Shown: one piece after another, positions 16,979-25,286 of the stretch
Layout: every line of letters starts with the position of its first letter
Position numbering within the stretch: position 1 is the first letter of the stretch
DNA from: DATGZX01 sp035296965
Lineage (GTDB): Bacteria; Planctomycetota; Planctomycetia; Gemmatales; Gemmataceae
Direction: 5' to 3'
Length of the DNA: 28,965 nucleotides
Assembly (NCBI GenBank): GCA_035296965.1
Contig: DATGZX010000177.1
Location: 1-28,965, forward strand
The notes under the pieces: generated by a model
Database searches by the model: none
Seen by the model: the letters and a program-made list of their open reading frames with translations, nothing else
What the model was told of the DNA's origin: nothing
Made by a program: the position numbers and the translations under genes

Positions 16979-17994
16979 GTGAGGCGCTCTTCTCCCTGGG
17001 CCTCGGACGTAACGATTGGGACAGGCACGTCCGGCACGATCTCATTGAGCACCGTGGCCGCGGTTACCTTGCGCAATCGGCTTTCCGGCCGGAGGATCAG
17101 CCGGTGTCCCAGCACCGGTAGGGCCATGCGTTTGACATCGTCGGGCAAGACGAAACTGCGCCCGGCCATGGCCGCCAGCCCCTGAGCCGTGCGGAAGAGA
17201 GCGATGGAAGCGCGCGGACTACCGCCGAGATGCACATCCTCGTGTTCGCGGGTGCGATGGACGATTTCCAGGAGGTAGCGGCGGATCTTGGGATCGACGA
17301 AGATTTCCCGTATGGCATCCTGGCAGGCGATGACCTCCTCGGCGCTCACTACCGGGGCCAGGTCGTCGATCGGATGCCCGTGTTGCAGTCGTTGCAGCAT
17401 CTTCGATTCTTCCTCCGGACCCGGATAGCCAAGACTCAAGCGCACGAGGAAGCGATCGAGCTGGGCTTCGGGCAGGGGGAACGTGCCTTCGTGGTCGATC
17501 GGGTTCTGCGTCGCAATGACCACGAATGGAGCCTTGAGGACGTAGGTCTGGCCGTCCACCGTCACGCGCCGCTCGGCCATCGCTTCCAACAGGGCCGATT
17601 GCGTCCGCGGCGTCGTCCGATTAATCTCGTCGGCCAAAACGGTTTGCGCGAAGATGGGCCCGGGGCGGAACTCGAACTGGGTGGTTTTTTGATTGAAGAT
17701 GGAGACGCCGGTGACATCGGTGGGCAGGAGATCGGGCGTGCACTGCAAGCGCTTGAAGGCGCAACCGACGCTCTTGGCAAGAGCCCGTGCCAGCATGGTC
17801 TTGGCTACGCCCGGCACATCTTCTAGAAGGATGTGGCCTTCGCAGAGGTAGGCCACCAGTGCCAGTGAAATCTGTTGGCGCTTGCCAATGATCACTTTTT
17901 CGATGTTGCTGACGATCTTGGCGGCTGTGGCCGCAACGTCGATCCGGCGGGCTTCTTTGACGAGAGGTTCGCTTCCGGCTTCAGGTTTGGACAT
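16975..17994 (-). CDS. MoxR-family AAA+ ATPase
   Basis: A 339-residue MoxR ATPase of standard length. The Walker A is of the MoxR type, EDVPGVAKT (58-66). Walker B is in TVLADEINRTTPRTQSALLEAM (118-139). Sensor 1 is in FVVIATQNP (Asn164), followed by LPEAQLDRFLVRL. The C-terminal lid domain contains GGSPRASIALFRTAQGLAAM. MoxR proteins are chaperone-like ATPases that act with DUF58/VWA partners, here the next gene (4-bp overlap). The ATG at 17994 lacks a clear Shine-Dalgarno sequence, and a strong hairpin with a T-run ends about 10 nt upstream of it, which is unusual. Confidence 0.95.
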   Translation of the reverse strand: MSKPEAGSEPLVKEARRIDVAATAAKIVSNIEKVIIGKRQQISLALVAYLCEGHILLEDVPGVAKTMLARALAKSVGCAFKRLQCTPDLLPTDVTGVSIFNQKTTQFEFRPGPIFAQTVLADEINRTTPRTQSALLEAMAERRVTVDGQTYVLKAPFVVIATQNPIDHEGTFPLPEAQLDRFLVRLSLGYPGPEEESKMLQRLQHGHPIDDLAPVVSAEEVIACQDAIREIFVDPKIRRYLLEIVHRTREHEDVHLGGSPRASIALFRTAQGLAAMAGRSFVLPDDVKRMALPVLGHRLILRPESRLRKVTAATVLNEIVPDVPVPIVTSEAQGEERLT

Positions 17995-18002
17995 AGGTCA
18001 AC

Positions 18003-18079
18003 CAAAAAGACACGGCGAGCACGGATCTTCAGACCCCGGTTAGGACCGAGAACCAAAGGGTCTGAAGCCGTACTCGCCG
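18003..18079 (-). terminator. Long hairpin with T-run between blaR1-like stop and moxR start
   Basis: The arm at 18058-18079 pairs with the arm at 18013-18036. Read as complements they share CGGCGAG, ACGG and CTTCAGACCC, about 21 pairs with one mismatch and a 2-nt bulge, around a 21-nt loop. On the minus strand the hairpin is followed by TGTCTTTTTGG, so it looks like an intrinsic terminator for the blaI-blaR1 transcript, whose stop codon is about 33 nt upstream. It is close enough to the moxR start to affect that gene too. Confidence 0.7.
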
Positions 18080-18111
18080 ATGTCTCTGAATCCGTGGAAC
18101 TCCGTTGGAGC

Positions 18112-20433
18112 CTATTTGTCCTCGTCGGGATCCTCGTCGTCCTGGTCCTTATCCTTCTTCTTTGAGGACTTCTTTTCTTTGCTCAGGTCCTTGACCTCCA
18201 CCTTGATCTTACCCTTCACGCCCGGCTCCACCAAACTTTTTAGTTTCTCTCGGTATTCTTCGGGGACATCGGCAATGCTCGTGTAGCTGTTCGTTTCTTC
18301 GCCGTCCGTGATTTTGATGCTATCGAGCTTGATCTTGCCGTCGGTAACGTTGCCGGTCGCAGTGATAGTAAGCGATCCTTCCTGCCGACTCGCGGAGAAC
18401 TTGCCATTGTTGTTACTCACGCTGACGCTGACACTCTGTCCGCCCGCGCCTTGATCCGCAGGAAAGGAGAAAAATCGCTTGCCAGGGTGCTTGATTTCGG
18501 CTGGTTCAGATGGTTCAACTGGAAACTTGAACCCCAGCCCTTCTCCTTGTCCTAGCCCTTTCCCTCCAAAACGTTTGAATTGTTGGGGGGCATTGAATTC
18601 GGGTGTGGCCTTTGCCTCCGGCAGTGAAATGCTCTCGATCGTGACCTTTTTTCCCTTGCGAATCACCACGGCGTCCACGGTTGCCTTGCCCTTGATCGCC
18701 TGGATTGAGTGCACGAGCTTACCGGGGTCGCTGGATACCGCGTTGCCGTTGAACTCGATCAAGATGTCGTGAGCCTTCAAGCCGGCTTTTGCTGCCGCGG
18801 ACTTGGGCTCCACACTGGCGATCACGAGTCCCTCGTCCTTGGAAAGGTTGAGCTGATCAGCCAGCTCGGCACTGGGCGGCTGCATCTGAACGCCAAGTCG
18901 ACCCGTGGGGTGGATGCCAGCTCCGTCGAACTTGAAGCCTCGCATACCGAAATCGAACTCCTTCAACGGCACTCTGACGAGGTCTCCCACGGCGGGTAGC
19001 TGTAAGTGTAGTTGCTCGTGCATCTGCTTCAGCTCGAGTTGCATCTGCTGCAACTGCTCCTGCAGTTGCTGCAGATCGTGTAGCTGCGCTTTTTGCTTTT
19101 TCTCGGCCTTCTTCTTCGTCTCCTCCTTGCTGGGTGCGTCGTCGGCATCGTCGTCTGAAGAAGTAATGACCACGACTTCGTCGTCGTCAGGTGGGGAGAC
19201 GCTTGCCGCCTTGGCGCGCAGGCTCACGCCGGACACCAGCACCGCCAGCGCGATGACTGCGCCAGCGGCCGAAAGCGACCACCACCGCGGGCAACATTTT
19301 TCCGTCTCTTTGGAATCTTGCAGTAACATAGTAACCCTCCGAAACAGATCTGAAGAATATCCAGAAACTCCATTCGTACCGAGCGGGAGCGCAGGTTGAC
19401 CGACCAGGGTGAGCAAGAATTGAGCGTAGTCTTCGGGATCCGTAGCATGTGCGGCAGCAGTGGCGTCGGCGACATATTCCTGACAGAGCCGTACCTGCCT
19501 GCGCAGCCACCAGAACCAGGGCAGGTAAAAGTAGAGTGCCTGGCCGAGGCCGAAAAGAGAGCAAGCCAGGGCATCGTTCCGTTCCAGATGGGTCAGCTCG
19601 TGAGCGAAGACCCATGGCAACGTCTTGGCAGCTGCAGGCTCGCAGAAGCTCTCGGGAATAACGACAGTTGGCTGCAGTACGCCACAGCTCACCGGCATCT
19701 GCAGGTTGCGACATACGAGCAGCCGCGGCCGGCGGCGGAGCCCGCGCGCCATGTGCCGGAAGAGGCTGGCCACTTCTCCAGGCGCGCGATGGGACGAACG
19801 CAAGCGCCTGGCAAGGAGCCAATGTCCAACCAGCCAGCGGCCTAGAAAGACCAGGGCGGCGAGAACGTAAACGCATTCTAAACCTGTGAAGCTCGCAGTG
19901 CCAAGTTGGGCCATAGACCAATGCTCGCCCGCAGCGCGATTGACCGCGGCGCCCTTCGTTTCCGCGGCTCGATCGACATCGACCGCCGATGACTCGGGGC
20001 CGAGAAGATCGAAGTCCACACCTTGCCGACTGTCCGAGGAAGGCGACATGGCCAGAGCAGAGTTTTGCCACGCCCGGGCGTTGCTGTCTTCCGCAGGGTC
20101 GGCAAGCGCCTGACTTGTTCCCGCCATACGGGGAACAAAGTTCCTCTCCAGCACGAATGCTGGAGAGGAGGACGGGTTGGAAAAGGGTGGATCGTCGGTC
20201 TCGAAGAGGTTGCCTGATGGCTGCGACGGCAACACAGGCAGAACCAGCCAGGACGGAATCAAGGCCAGGACGGGAAGCAACAGCGCCCCGACAAGCCCCC
20301 ATTCGCCCAGGCGTTGCCGCCAGGCCGGCTGCCGACACCACTTCATCGCTAACGCGCACGCGAGCAGGAGCAGACTCCCTCCCGCGGCCGTATGGAGGAG
20401 CCAGGCACCGAACGATGGCAAGGGGTAGTTCAT
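18112..20433 (-). CDS. BlaR1-type M56 membrane metallopeptidase fused to a PDZ domain
   Basis: A 773-residue protein. Membrane segments lie at about 12-32, 44-69, 183-207 and 386-405, with a possible short one near 293-310. The zinc site HELTH (278-282) and a downstream glutamate in EYVADA (Glu319) fit M56/BlaR1 peptidases. The BlaR1 penicillin sensor domain is absent. After the last membrane segment come an acidic stretch, a Gln/Leu/Met-rich coiled coil (445-478), a PDZ domain (about 510-605, GRLGVQMQPP then GLKAHDILIEFNG) and a Lys/Asp/Glu tail. The PDZ domain suggests that a peptide or misfolded envelope protein, rather than a beta-lactam, is sensed. It overlaps the upstream blaI-like gene by 4 bp (20430-20433). 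Confidence 0.9.
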   Translation of the reverse strand: MNYPLPSFGAWLLHTAAGGSLLLLACALAMKWCRQPAWRQRLGEWGLVGALLLPVLALIPSWLVLPVLPSQPSGNLFETDDPPFSNPSSSPAFVLERNFVPRMAGTSQALADPAEDSNARAWQNSALAMSPSSDSRQGVDFDLLGPESSAVDVDRAAETKGAAVNRAAGEHWSMAQLGTASFTGLECVYVLAALVFLGRWLVGHWLLARRLRSSHRAPGEVASLFRHMARGLRRRPRLLVCRNLQMPVSCGVLQPTVVIPESFCEPAAAKTLPWVFAHELTHLERNDALACSLFGLGQALYFYLPWFWWLRRQVRLCQEYVADATAAAHATDPEDYAQFLLTLVGQPALPLGTNGVSGYSSDLFRRVTMLLQDSKETEKCCPRWWSLSAAGAVIALAVLVSGVSLRAKAASVSPPDDDEVVVITSSDDDADDAPSKEETKKKAEKKQKAQLHDLQQLQEQLQQMQLELKQMHEQLHLQLPAVGDLVRVPLKEFDFGMRGFKFDGAGIHPTGRLGVQMQPPSAELADQLNLSKDEGLVIASVEPKSAAAKAGLKAHDILIEFNGNAVSSDPGKLVHSIQAIKGKATVDAVVIRKGKKVTIESISLPEAKATPEFNAPQQFKRFGGKGLGQGEGLGFKFPVEPSEPAEIKHPGKRFFSFPADQGAGGQSVSVSVSNNNGKFSASRQEGSLTITATGNVTDGKIKLDSIKITDGEETNSYTSIADVPEEYREKLKSLVEPGVKGKIKVEVKDLSKEKKSSKKKDKDQDDEDPDEDK

Positions 20434-20849
20434 GGCTTATCTCCTGCTGCGCGACCGCCGGAGCGACCCGTGTTACCGGATGACTTTTTCTTGCGAGCTT
20501 CCGTGATCATCGCTTGCAGGCGCTCCAGCTCGGCCGGCGGGATGCGTTCGGAGCGCAGCAGGCTCAGCACCAGCTGGTCCGCGGCTCCGTCAAACACGCG
20601 ATCAAGAAAGCGGGCCGCGCTCTCATCCCGGCTGAAGCGAGATTGATAAACGAACGTGCGTCCCTCGGTCTTGTGTTCGACGATACCTTTCTCTTCCATG
20701 ATGCGCAGCAACGTTTGCACGGTGTTGTAAGCCAGGTCCTCGGCCTGGGCCAAGCGCCTGTAGACGCTGCGCACACTGCTGGGCCCTTGCTCCCAGAGGA
20801 CCTTCAGGATTTCCAGCTCCCGCGGGGTCGGTGAAGGGGATTCGCTCAC
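20430..20849 (-). CDS. BlaI/MecI/CopY-family transcriptional repressor
   Basis: A 139-residue winged-helix repressor. The N-terminal domain (PTPRELEILKVLWEQGPSSVRSVYRRL, then YNTVQTLLRIMEEKGIVEHKTEGRTFVYQ) is the BlaI signature and includes the recognition helix. The C-terminal helical part is for dimerisation and holds the region usually cut by the partner protease. I prefer GTG 20849, with GAGG 8 nt upstream; the frame also opens at TTG 20867. It is the first gene of a two-gene operon with the M56/PDZ protein. A palindrome overlapping the promoter suggests autorepression. No beta-lactamase gene is present in the window. Confidence 0.93.
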   Translation of the reverse strand: MSESPSPTPRELEILKVLWEQGPSSVRSVYRRLAQAEDLAYNTVQTLLRIMEEKGIVEHKTEGRTFVYQSRFSRDESAARFLDRVFDGAADQLVLSLLRSERIPPAELERLQAMITEARKKKSSGNTGRSGGRAAGDKP

Positions 20850-20876
20850 GGCAAACACCTCAACCAAGAATTAAAG

Positions 20877-20890
20877 CCTAAGTCTTTAGG
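20877..20890. promoter_or_regulatory. Candidate BlaI operator (palindrome)
   Basis: CCTAAGTCTTTAGG is a 5-4-5 inverted repeat directly downstream of and touching the candidate -10 box of the blaI-like gene, 28 bp before its start codon. The position fits autorepression by a BlaI dimer. Confidence 0.55.
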
Positions 20891-20920
20891 TATTAGATCC
20901 CGGAGATAAGCAAGTGTCAA
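20890..20920 (-). promoter_or_regulatory. Candidate promoter of the blaI-blaR1-like operon
   Basis: On the minus strand there is a perfect -35 box TTGACA (20915-20920) and a -10-like TAATAC (20890-20895) with a 19-bp spacer, or TCTAAT with about 17 bp. The palindromic operator starts at the -10 box. Confidence 0.5.
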
Positions 20921-20976
20921 GCGGATTTTTGGGCGTCTAGGTGACGAAGCTTGGAATGTGGTTCTGGCCTGCATCC

Positions 20977-21384
20977 TTAGGGAAGATAAAGCCGCCCCGT
21001 GCCGCGAAGGTTCTCGATATCAACAAGATATTCGAGAAGACGCTCGACTACCCGTTCCGCATACGGCTTATTCGACTTGATTTGCTTTGGGTCTGCCAAG
21101 GTGAGTACCGGAAGGCAGTCTGGCGCGTTGTGAATCCTGATCGTGGACTCCAACGACGTTGGTCCCGCTTTAGTGCGATTGCCGGTGACGAGAATGACTT
21201 GGCGTTGCTGACATGTCTTCCATAAGACATCGTCGGCTACGTCTCGGAGTAACCCAAGACTGGCGAAGGTCTCGACGGTGAAGCCGGTCTCCGACCAGAC
21301 GTCTCGCCAACTGTCGCTTGCCAGATGCTGAAGAAGAATCTTGAAGTAGCCTTCGACATCATTGTCCGGCACCATTCCTGGCAC
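20977..21384 (-). CDS. PIN-like toxin candidate (partner of DUF433 protein)
   Basis: A 135-residue protein. I recognise the pattern DDVLWKTCQQRQVILVTGNR, then SLESTIRIHN, and the ending GTGRLYLP, from small PIN-like (DUF5615-related) proteins often encoded after a DUF433 gene. Conserved acidic residues (Asp in VADD, Glu in SLEST) could form a metal site, but this is inferred. I chose GTG 21384 because AGGAGG lies 6 nt upstream; ATG 21375 is the alternative. The gene overlaps the end of the DUF433 gene by 26 bp, typical of toxin-antitoxin pairs. Confidence 0.7.
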   Translation of the reverse strand: MPGMVPDNDVEGYFKILLQHLASDSWRDVWSETGFTVETFASLGLLRDVADDVLWKTCQQRQVILVTGNRTKAGPTSLESTIRIHNAPDCLPVLTLADPKQIKSNKPYAERVVERLLEYLVDIENLRGTGRLYLP

Positions 21385-21709
21385 TGTTGTCCTCCTGGGT
21401 ACTACTCGTCCGCACGCGATCTAGCGCTTCTTTGAGCTTGCGCTTACCGACCTCCAGTTTGGCTAGAAGTTCCGGCGGGTTTCCCCGTGCGTTCCGCGCC
21501 ACGATCTTGCGGTGAACCGCTTCCACGTCTTCCTTGTGCTCTTCGATGTAAGCGATCGCGGCGCCGACTTGCTCCTGGGAAAGGCGGAATATCAGTGCGA
21601 CCTCTTGCGGACTGATATTGCCTTCAAGGTGGTCGAAAATGTCGTAAACCGTGATGCGCGTTCCCGCGATTTCCGGGCCGCGTCCACGATCAATAATGAC
21701 GGCGTCCAT
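21359..21709 (-). CDS. DUF433-family antitoxin-like protein
   Basis: A 116-residue protein whose first ~75 residues match the DUF433 style: GPEIAGTRITVYDIFDHLEGNISPQEVALIF, then LSQEQVGAAIAYIEEH, a compact helix-turn-helix. A charged helical C-terminus (about 80-116) may clasp the toxin. I chose ATG 21709, which has AGGA 8 nt upstream and starts MDAVIIDRGRG; a frame-open ATG at 21781 would add 24 residues unlike the family and lies upstream of a palindrome. It is the first gene of a two-gene unit with the PIN-like protein, so it is probably the antitoxin and autoregulator. Confidence 0.8.
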   Translation of the reverse strand: MDAVIIDRGRGPEIAGTRITVYDIFDHLEGNISPQEVALIFRLSQEQVGAAIAYIEEHKEDVEAVHRKIVARNARGNPPELLAKLEVGKRKLKEALDRVRTSSTQEDNSARNGAGQ

Positions 21710-21725
21710 GAATTCGTTCCTGCCA

Positions 21726-21768
21726 AGTATAGGAGCCAGCGATTCCTTGCTTATAGTGTGACTCACAC
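21726..21768 (-). promoter_or_regulatory. Candidate promoter/operator of the DUF433-PIN pair
   Basis: A perfect 13-bp palindrome GTGTGACTCACAC lies at 21756-21768, and a -10-like TATACT (minus strand) at 21726-21731, 16 bp upstream of the start codon. No good -35 box is seen. The palindrome could be an autoregulatory operator. Confidence 0.4.
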
Positions 21769-21835
21769 GCCTCCCGGCCACAAGGCCGTCCTCCGGAACG
21801 AAATCTTGATCACTCCCGCCATCGATTCGGCAGAA

Positions 21836-21870
21836 CCCCTCGTCCCTCGCCCCTCGCCCCTCGCCACTCC
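21836..21870. repeat. 7-bp tandem repeat (CCCCTCG-type)
   Basis: Four units of CCCCTCG/TCCCTCG (21836-21863) and one degenerate unit follow each other with a 7-bp period in the divergent intergenic region between the antitoxin-like gene and the phosphohexomutase. A role is not evident. Confidence 0.7.
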
Positions 21871-21971
21871 CTTTCGGTTGCCCTCCTTTCTGGGGCGCGA
21901 TAGAGTACCTACCTCATGAGGCAGTCCAGTCGTCGGATCCGCCGTTTCTGCAGGCTAGGTAGTGAGGTCGC

Positions 21972-23912
21972 ATGATGGACCTGGTGGAACAGGCCGAAGA
22001 AGGTTTCCGTGGCGTTCAGATCGACGACTCCAGCAAGGGACAGGCTCTCAGGTATTTGCGGCAATGGCTCTCGGAGACCGACTTCGCCGCCTATCGGCCG
22101 CAGCTTCATTGGCTTGTGCAGGACAAGCAGTGGACCGGACTGCTCGACCGTTTTTATCAAATCCTTCCCTTCGGCACCGGCGGCCGCCGCGGGCCGGTCG
22201 GCATCGGCCCCAATCGCATGAATCCCTGGACGCTGGGCGCCTCGATCCAAGGGCACTGCGAATACCTGAAGGAACGTTTTCCCGAGCGGGGATCCCTGCG
22301 TGTGGTCATCGCCTATGACGTGCGCCGGTTCGAAGATAAACGGCACAGCTACAATCCCGATTTGCCCAACCCCGTTCTCCATCTGTCGTCGAAAGACCTG
22401 GCCCATTACGCGGTCGGCGTCTATGTGGCCAATGGCATTCATGCTTGCGTCCTGCCGGCGGAAAGCAGTCGCTATCTGGCGACGCCCGAACTCTCGTTCA
22501 CGATCCGCTACCTGCAAGCGCATGGCGGCCTGAACATCTCCGCCTCGCACAACCCGCCGGATGACAACGGCGGCAAGTTTTACGACGAACGGGGCGGCCA
22601 GCCGGTCCCGCCAGACGACCAGATCATGGCCGACCTGGTCGAGCAGGTCACCACGATCAAGACACTCCCCTGGACTGAGGCACTGCGGACCGGCAAGGTC
22701 TATTTGCTCGATGAAGCTCCCCACGACGCGTATCTCGACCTGATTCGACACCAAAGCCTGGTGCCCCCGCCGCGTTTCGACGAGATCAAGGTGGTCTTCA
22801 CGCCCATGCACGGCGTCGGCTCCATGACCGCGATGGAAGCCCTGATAAACCAAGGGTTTCGCATCACGCCTGTCGAGGAGCAAATGACGCCCGACGGGCA
22901 ATTCCCGAATGTCACCAAGACGCCAAATCCCGAAGTTCCGGAGTCTATGGATCGTGCCGCGGCAACGGCTCGGCAGGTCGGCGCGGACCTGGTGCTATCC
23001 ACAGATCCCGATGCCGACCGGCTGGGCGCGATGATTCCCGACCGGCAGGGAGGTTGGCGTTTTGTAACGGGCAACGAGATTGCTGCCCTGCTTACGCATT
23101 TCAAGCTGAGCAAGTTAGCACAGCAGGGCCGGCTGCCATCGTCGCCGATCGTCGTGAAAACCGAAGTCACGACCAATCTGGTCACGCGCATCGCCCGGCA
23201 TTTCAAAGCGCAGCTCGTGGACGACCTTTTGGTTGGCTTCAAATACATCGCCGACGTGCTTTGGCAGCTTGACCAGACTGGCTCCTACGAAGACGTGCGC
23301 GGGACACCCGAGGACTTCGTCATAGGCTGCGAGGAGAGCCACGGCATTCTGGTCACGCCAAAGATTCGTGACAAGGATGCCGCCGGGTCCGCTCTGCTCA
23401 TGGCCGAATTGGCTCTCGATGAAAAGCGCAAGGGCCGGGGGGTGCTTGACTACCTGGAGATGCTCGCCAAGCAGTTTGGCTACTTCCACAATGAAGGGCT
23501 GCCGGTGGTAATGAGCGGCATCCTCGGCAAGAAGAACATGGCGCGCATGCTGGACGCGCTGCGGGCTGCCCCGCCGAAAGAGATCGCCGGGCTGGTCGTA
23601 ACTCATTTCGAAGACCTGCGCAATGAAAACGGACGATTTGGGCCCATCAAAGGTGCCACGGACGCCGCGTCGCGCAACGTACTCGTCTTTCAATTGGGCG
23701 ACCGTGCCCGGATTATCCTGCGTCCCAGCGGCACCGAGCCGAAGGCAAAAACTTATTTGGAGGTCTGCTCGGATCCCTGTCCCGCCGGCACGACCGCTGA
23801 AGCCTGGCAGAAGACCTGCCGGGAGGTGGACGAATTGGCGAAGCGGCTAGCGCATGATTTTCTCGAGAAAGCGCTCGGGCTTATTGGGATGAAACCCGGG
23901 GAGGGGCATTAA
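21972..23912 (+). CDS. Alpha-D-phosphohexomutase (phosphoglucomutase/phosphomannomutase family)
   Basis: A 646-residue cytosolic enzyme that would move phosphate between C1 and C6 of a hexose phosphate. All four family loops are present: the phosphoserine loop NISASHNPPDDNGGKFY (Ser192 likely the catalytic serine), the metal loop STDPDADRLG (343-352), the sugar-binding loop CEESHGI (453-459) and the phosphate loop RPSGTEPKAKTY (584-595). Its length and the long N-terminal extension (residues 1-105) are more like PgcA-type phosphoglucomutases than the short PMM/PGM enzymes. Substrate preference (glucose or mannose) cannot be read from the sequence. Adjacent ATGs at 21972 and 21975 share the GAGG site at 21964-21967. 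It is followed by two exported-protein genes on the same strand after 188 bp. Confidence 0.93.
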   Translation: MMDLVEQAEEGFRGVQIDDSSKGQALRYLRQWLSETDFAAYRPQLHWLVQDKQWTGLLDRFYQILPFGTGGRRGPVGIGPNRMNPWTLGASIQGHCEYLKERFPERGSLRVVIAYDVRRFEDKRHSYNPDLPNPVLHLSSKDLAHYAVGVYVANGIHACVLPAESSRYLATPELSFTIRYLQAHGGLNISASHNPPDDNGGKFYDERGGQPVPPDDQIMADLVEQVTTIKTLPWTEALRTGKVYLLDEAPHDAYLDLIRHQSLVPPPRFDEIKVVFTPMHGVGSMTAMEALINQGFRITPVEEQMTPDGQFPNVTKTPNPEVPESMDRAAATARQVGADLVLSTDPDADRLGAMIPDRQGGWRFVTGNEIAALLTHFKLSKLAQQGRLPSSPIVVKTEVTTNLVTRIARHFKAQLVDDLLVGFKYIADVLWQLDQTGSYEDVRGTPEDFVIGCEESHGILVTPKIRDKDAAGSALLMAELALDEKRKGRGVLDYLEMLAKQFGYFHNEGLPVVMSGILGKKNMARMLDALRAAPPKEIAGLVVTHFEDLRNENGRFGPIKGATDAASRNVLVFQLGDRARIILRPSGTEPKAKTYLEVCSDPCPAGTTAEAWQKTCREVDELAKRLAHDFLEKALGLIGMKPGEGH

Positions 23913-23953
23913 CGAGGCGAAGATTCACCGAGCATTGATAAGCCTGTCTTACC

Positions 23954-23986
23954 TTGACCACCCAATTCCGCTGAGAATCCTATAAT
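23954..23986 (+). promoter_or_regulatory. Candidate promoter upstream of the exported-protein pair
   Basis: A perfect -10 box TATAAT (23981-23986) is preceded by TTGACC (23954-23959), but the spacer is 21 bp, longer than optimal. It would give a 5' leader of about 110 nt before the gene at 24101. Confidence 0.4.
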
Positions 23987-24100
23987 TAGGGAGTGCGCCT
24001 TTAGCCCTGCGAAGGTCGCTGATTCGTTTGACCTCTCGCGCTCACCGCAGGCTTGGCAGCACACTCCGTACCGCACGCAGCCCACGAGGAGATTCCACGC

Positions 24101-25264
24101 ATGACTTTCGTGCTTATGCTTTTTTCACTGCTGACGACTGCGTTCGCTGCAGAGTCGCCGGCGTCCACCCCGTCGATGCCCATTCAAGCTTCTCTTGCCG
24201 TCCTGCGTCAGGTCGGACCGGATGGGAAGGGAAGCGCGGAAGCCGCGCGTGCCTGGAAGGCTCTTGTTACGACAGACATCCATCAGCTCCCCGAAATCCT
24301 TGCCGGCATGGATGGGTCCAATGCCCTCATGCGCAACTGGGTGCGCTCGGCCATCGACGATATCCTGGAGCGCGCCAGGGTCGACAAGAAGCAACTTCCC
24401 GTCGCCGCCCTTGAAATCTTTGTCCGTGATACGCATCACAACTCCCAGGCCCGCAGGCTGGCTTATGAGCTCATTCTCACGGTCGATGCCAAGGCAGCGG
24501 ATCGTTTTCTTCCAAACATGACCGACGATCCGAGTCCCGAGCTGCGCCGGGATGCAATCGCTCGAATCCTCAAGCAAGCGGACAAGGCCCATGAGGAAGG
24601 CCAAAAGGACGAAGCACGGCGACTCTATCAGAAATCGTTCGCCTCGGCCCGCGAGCAGGACCATATCGACAAGGCCGCCCGCCGGTTGCGTGAACTGGGC
24701 CAGCAGGTAGACCTGCCCAAACACCTCGGGTTGATCCTGGAATGGAAGCTGATCGGGCCGTTCTCGAACGCGAAGAAAAAGGGCGTCGAGACCGTCTATC
24801 CCCCTGAGAAACAACTCGACTTCGGCGCCTCCTATGACGGCGCGGCGGGCAAAGTGACATGGACCGACTACACCTCGAAGGACGAGCACGGGCTTGTCGA
24901 TCTCACCAAGGGGATTGGGGCCCATAAGGTATCGGTCGGCTACGCGGCGGGCGAGTTTGCGAGCGCGGCCGATCAGGTCGTCGAGGTTCGCGTCGGCTGC
25001 TATAACGCTTTCAAGCTATGGGTAAACGGCGAACTGGTCCTGGATCGAGGCGACGAATTCACGGGGATGCGTCTCGACCACTATGTCGCCAAGGCCCATC
25101 TCAAGCAAGGAAAGAATACCCTCCTGATCAAAGATTGCCGCGGAGAATCGCAGCCCGGCGTGCCCGACTTTTGGCAATTCCAGCTCCGCATTTGCGACGC
25201 CAACGGTGTCGCGATTCTGTCCACCACCCGGCCGGCCAGCCCGGCACCGGAAAAGAAATCCTAG
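24101..25264 (+). CDS. Exported protein, helical repeats plus C-terminal beta-sandwich
   Basis: A 387-residue protein with a signal peptide (MTFVLMLFSLLTTAFAAE, cleavage likely after AFA). Residues 25-210 are helical and HEAT-like (RRLAYELILTVDAKAADRFL, then ELRRDAIARILKQADKAHEEG). From about 215 the fold turns beta-rich: LGLILEWKLIGPFSN, then YNAFKLWVNGELVLDRG and HLKQGKNTLLIKDCRGE, which resembles galactose-binding-like or PA14-like sandwiches seen in planctomycete secreted proteins. I chose ATG 24101 because GAGGAG lies about 10 nt upstream and the signal peptide starts there; the ATG at 24053 adds a non-signal leader. Function is unknown. It is 22 bp upstream of the PQQ-like gene, so the two are probably cotranscribed. 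Confidence 0.8.
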   Translation: MTFVLMLFSLLTTAFAAESPASTPSMPIQASLAVLRQVGPDGKGSAEAARAWKALVTTDIHQLPEILAGMDGSNALMRNWVRSAIDDILERARVDKKQLPVAALEIFVRDTHHNSQARRLAYELILTVDAKAADRFLPNMTDDPSPELRRDAIARILKQADKAHEEGQKDEARRLYQKSFASAREQDHIDKAARRLRELGQQVDLPKHLGLILEWKLIGPFSNAKKKGVETVYPPEKQLDFGASYDGAAGKVTWTDYTSKDEHGLVDLTKGIGAHKVSVGYAAGEFASAADQVVEVRVGCYNAFKLWVNGELVLDRGDEFTGMRLDHYVAKAHLKQGKNTLLIKDCRGESQPGVPDFWQFQLRICDANGVAILSTTRPASPAPEKKS

Positions 25265-25286
25265 TTCTCCAGCAAGGGACCCGATT

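Noticed and set aside
16223..17185. 320-codon plus-strand frame over the DUF58 and MoxR genes
   Set aside because: It is antisense to two well-supported genes and lacks any domain.
19187..20359. 390-codon minus-strand frame overlapping the BlaR1-like gene
   Set aside because: It is a second frame inside the M56/PDZ gene, Arg/Ala-rich without motifs; the 773-residue frame carries HELTH and the PDZ domain.
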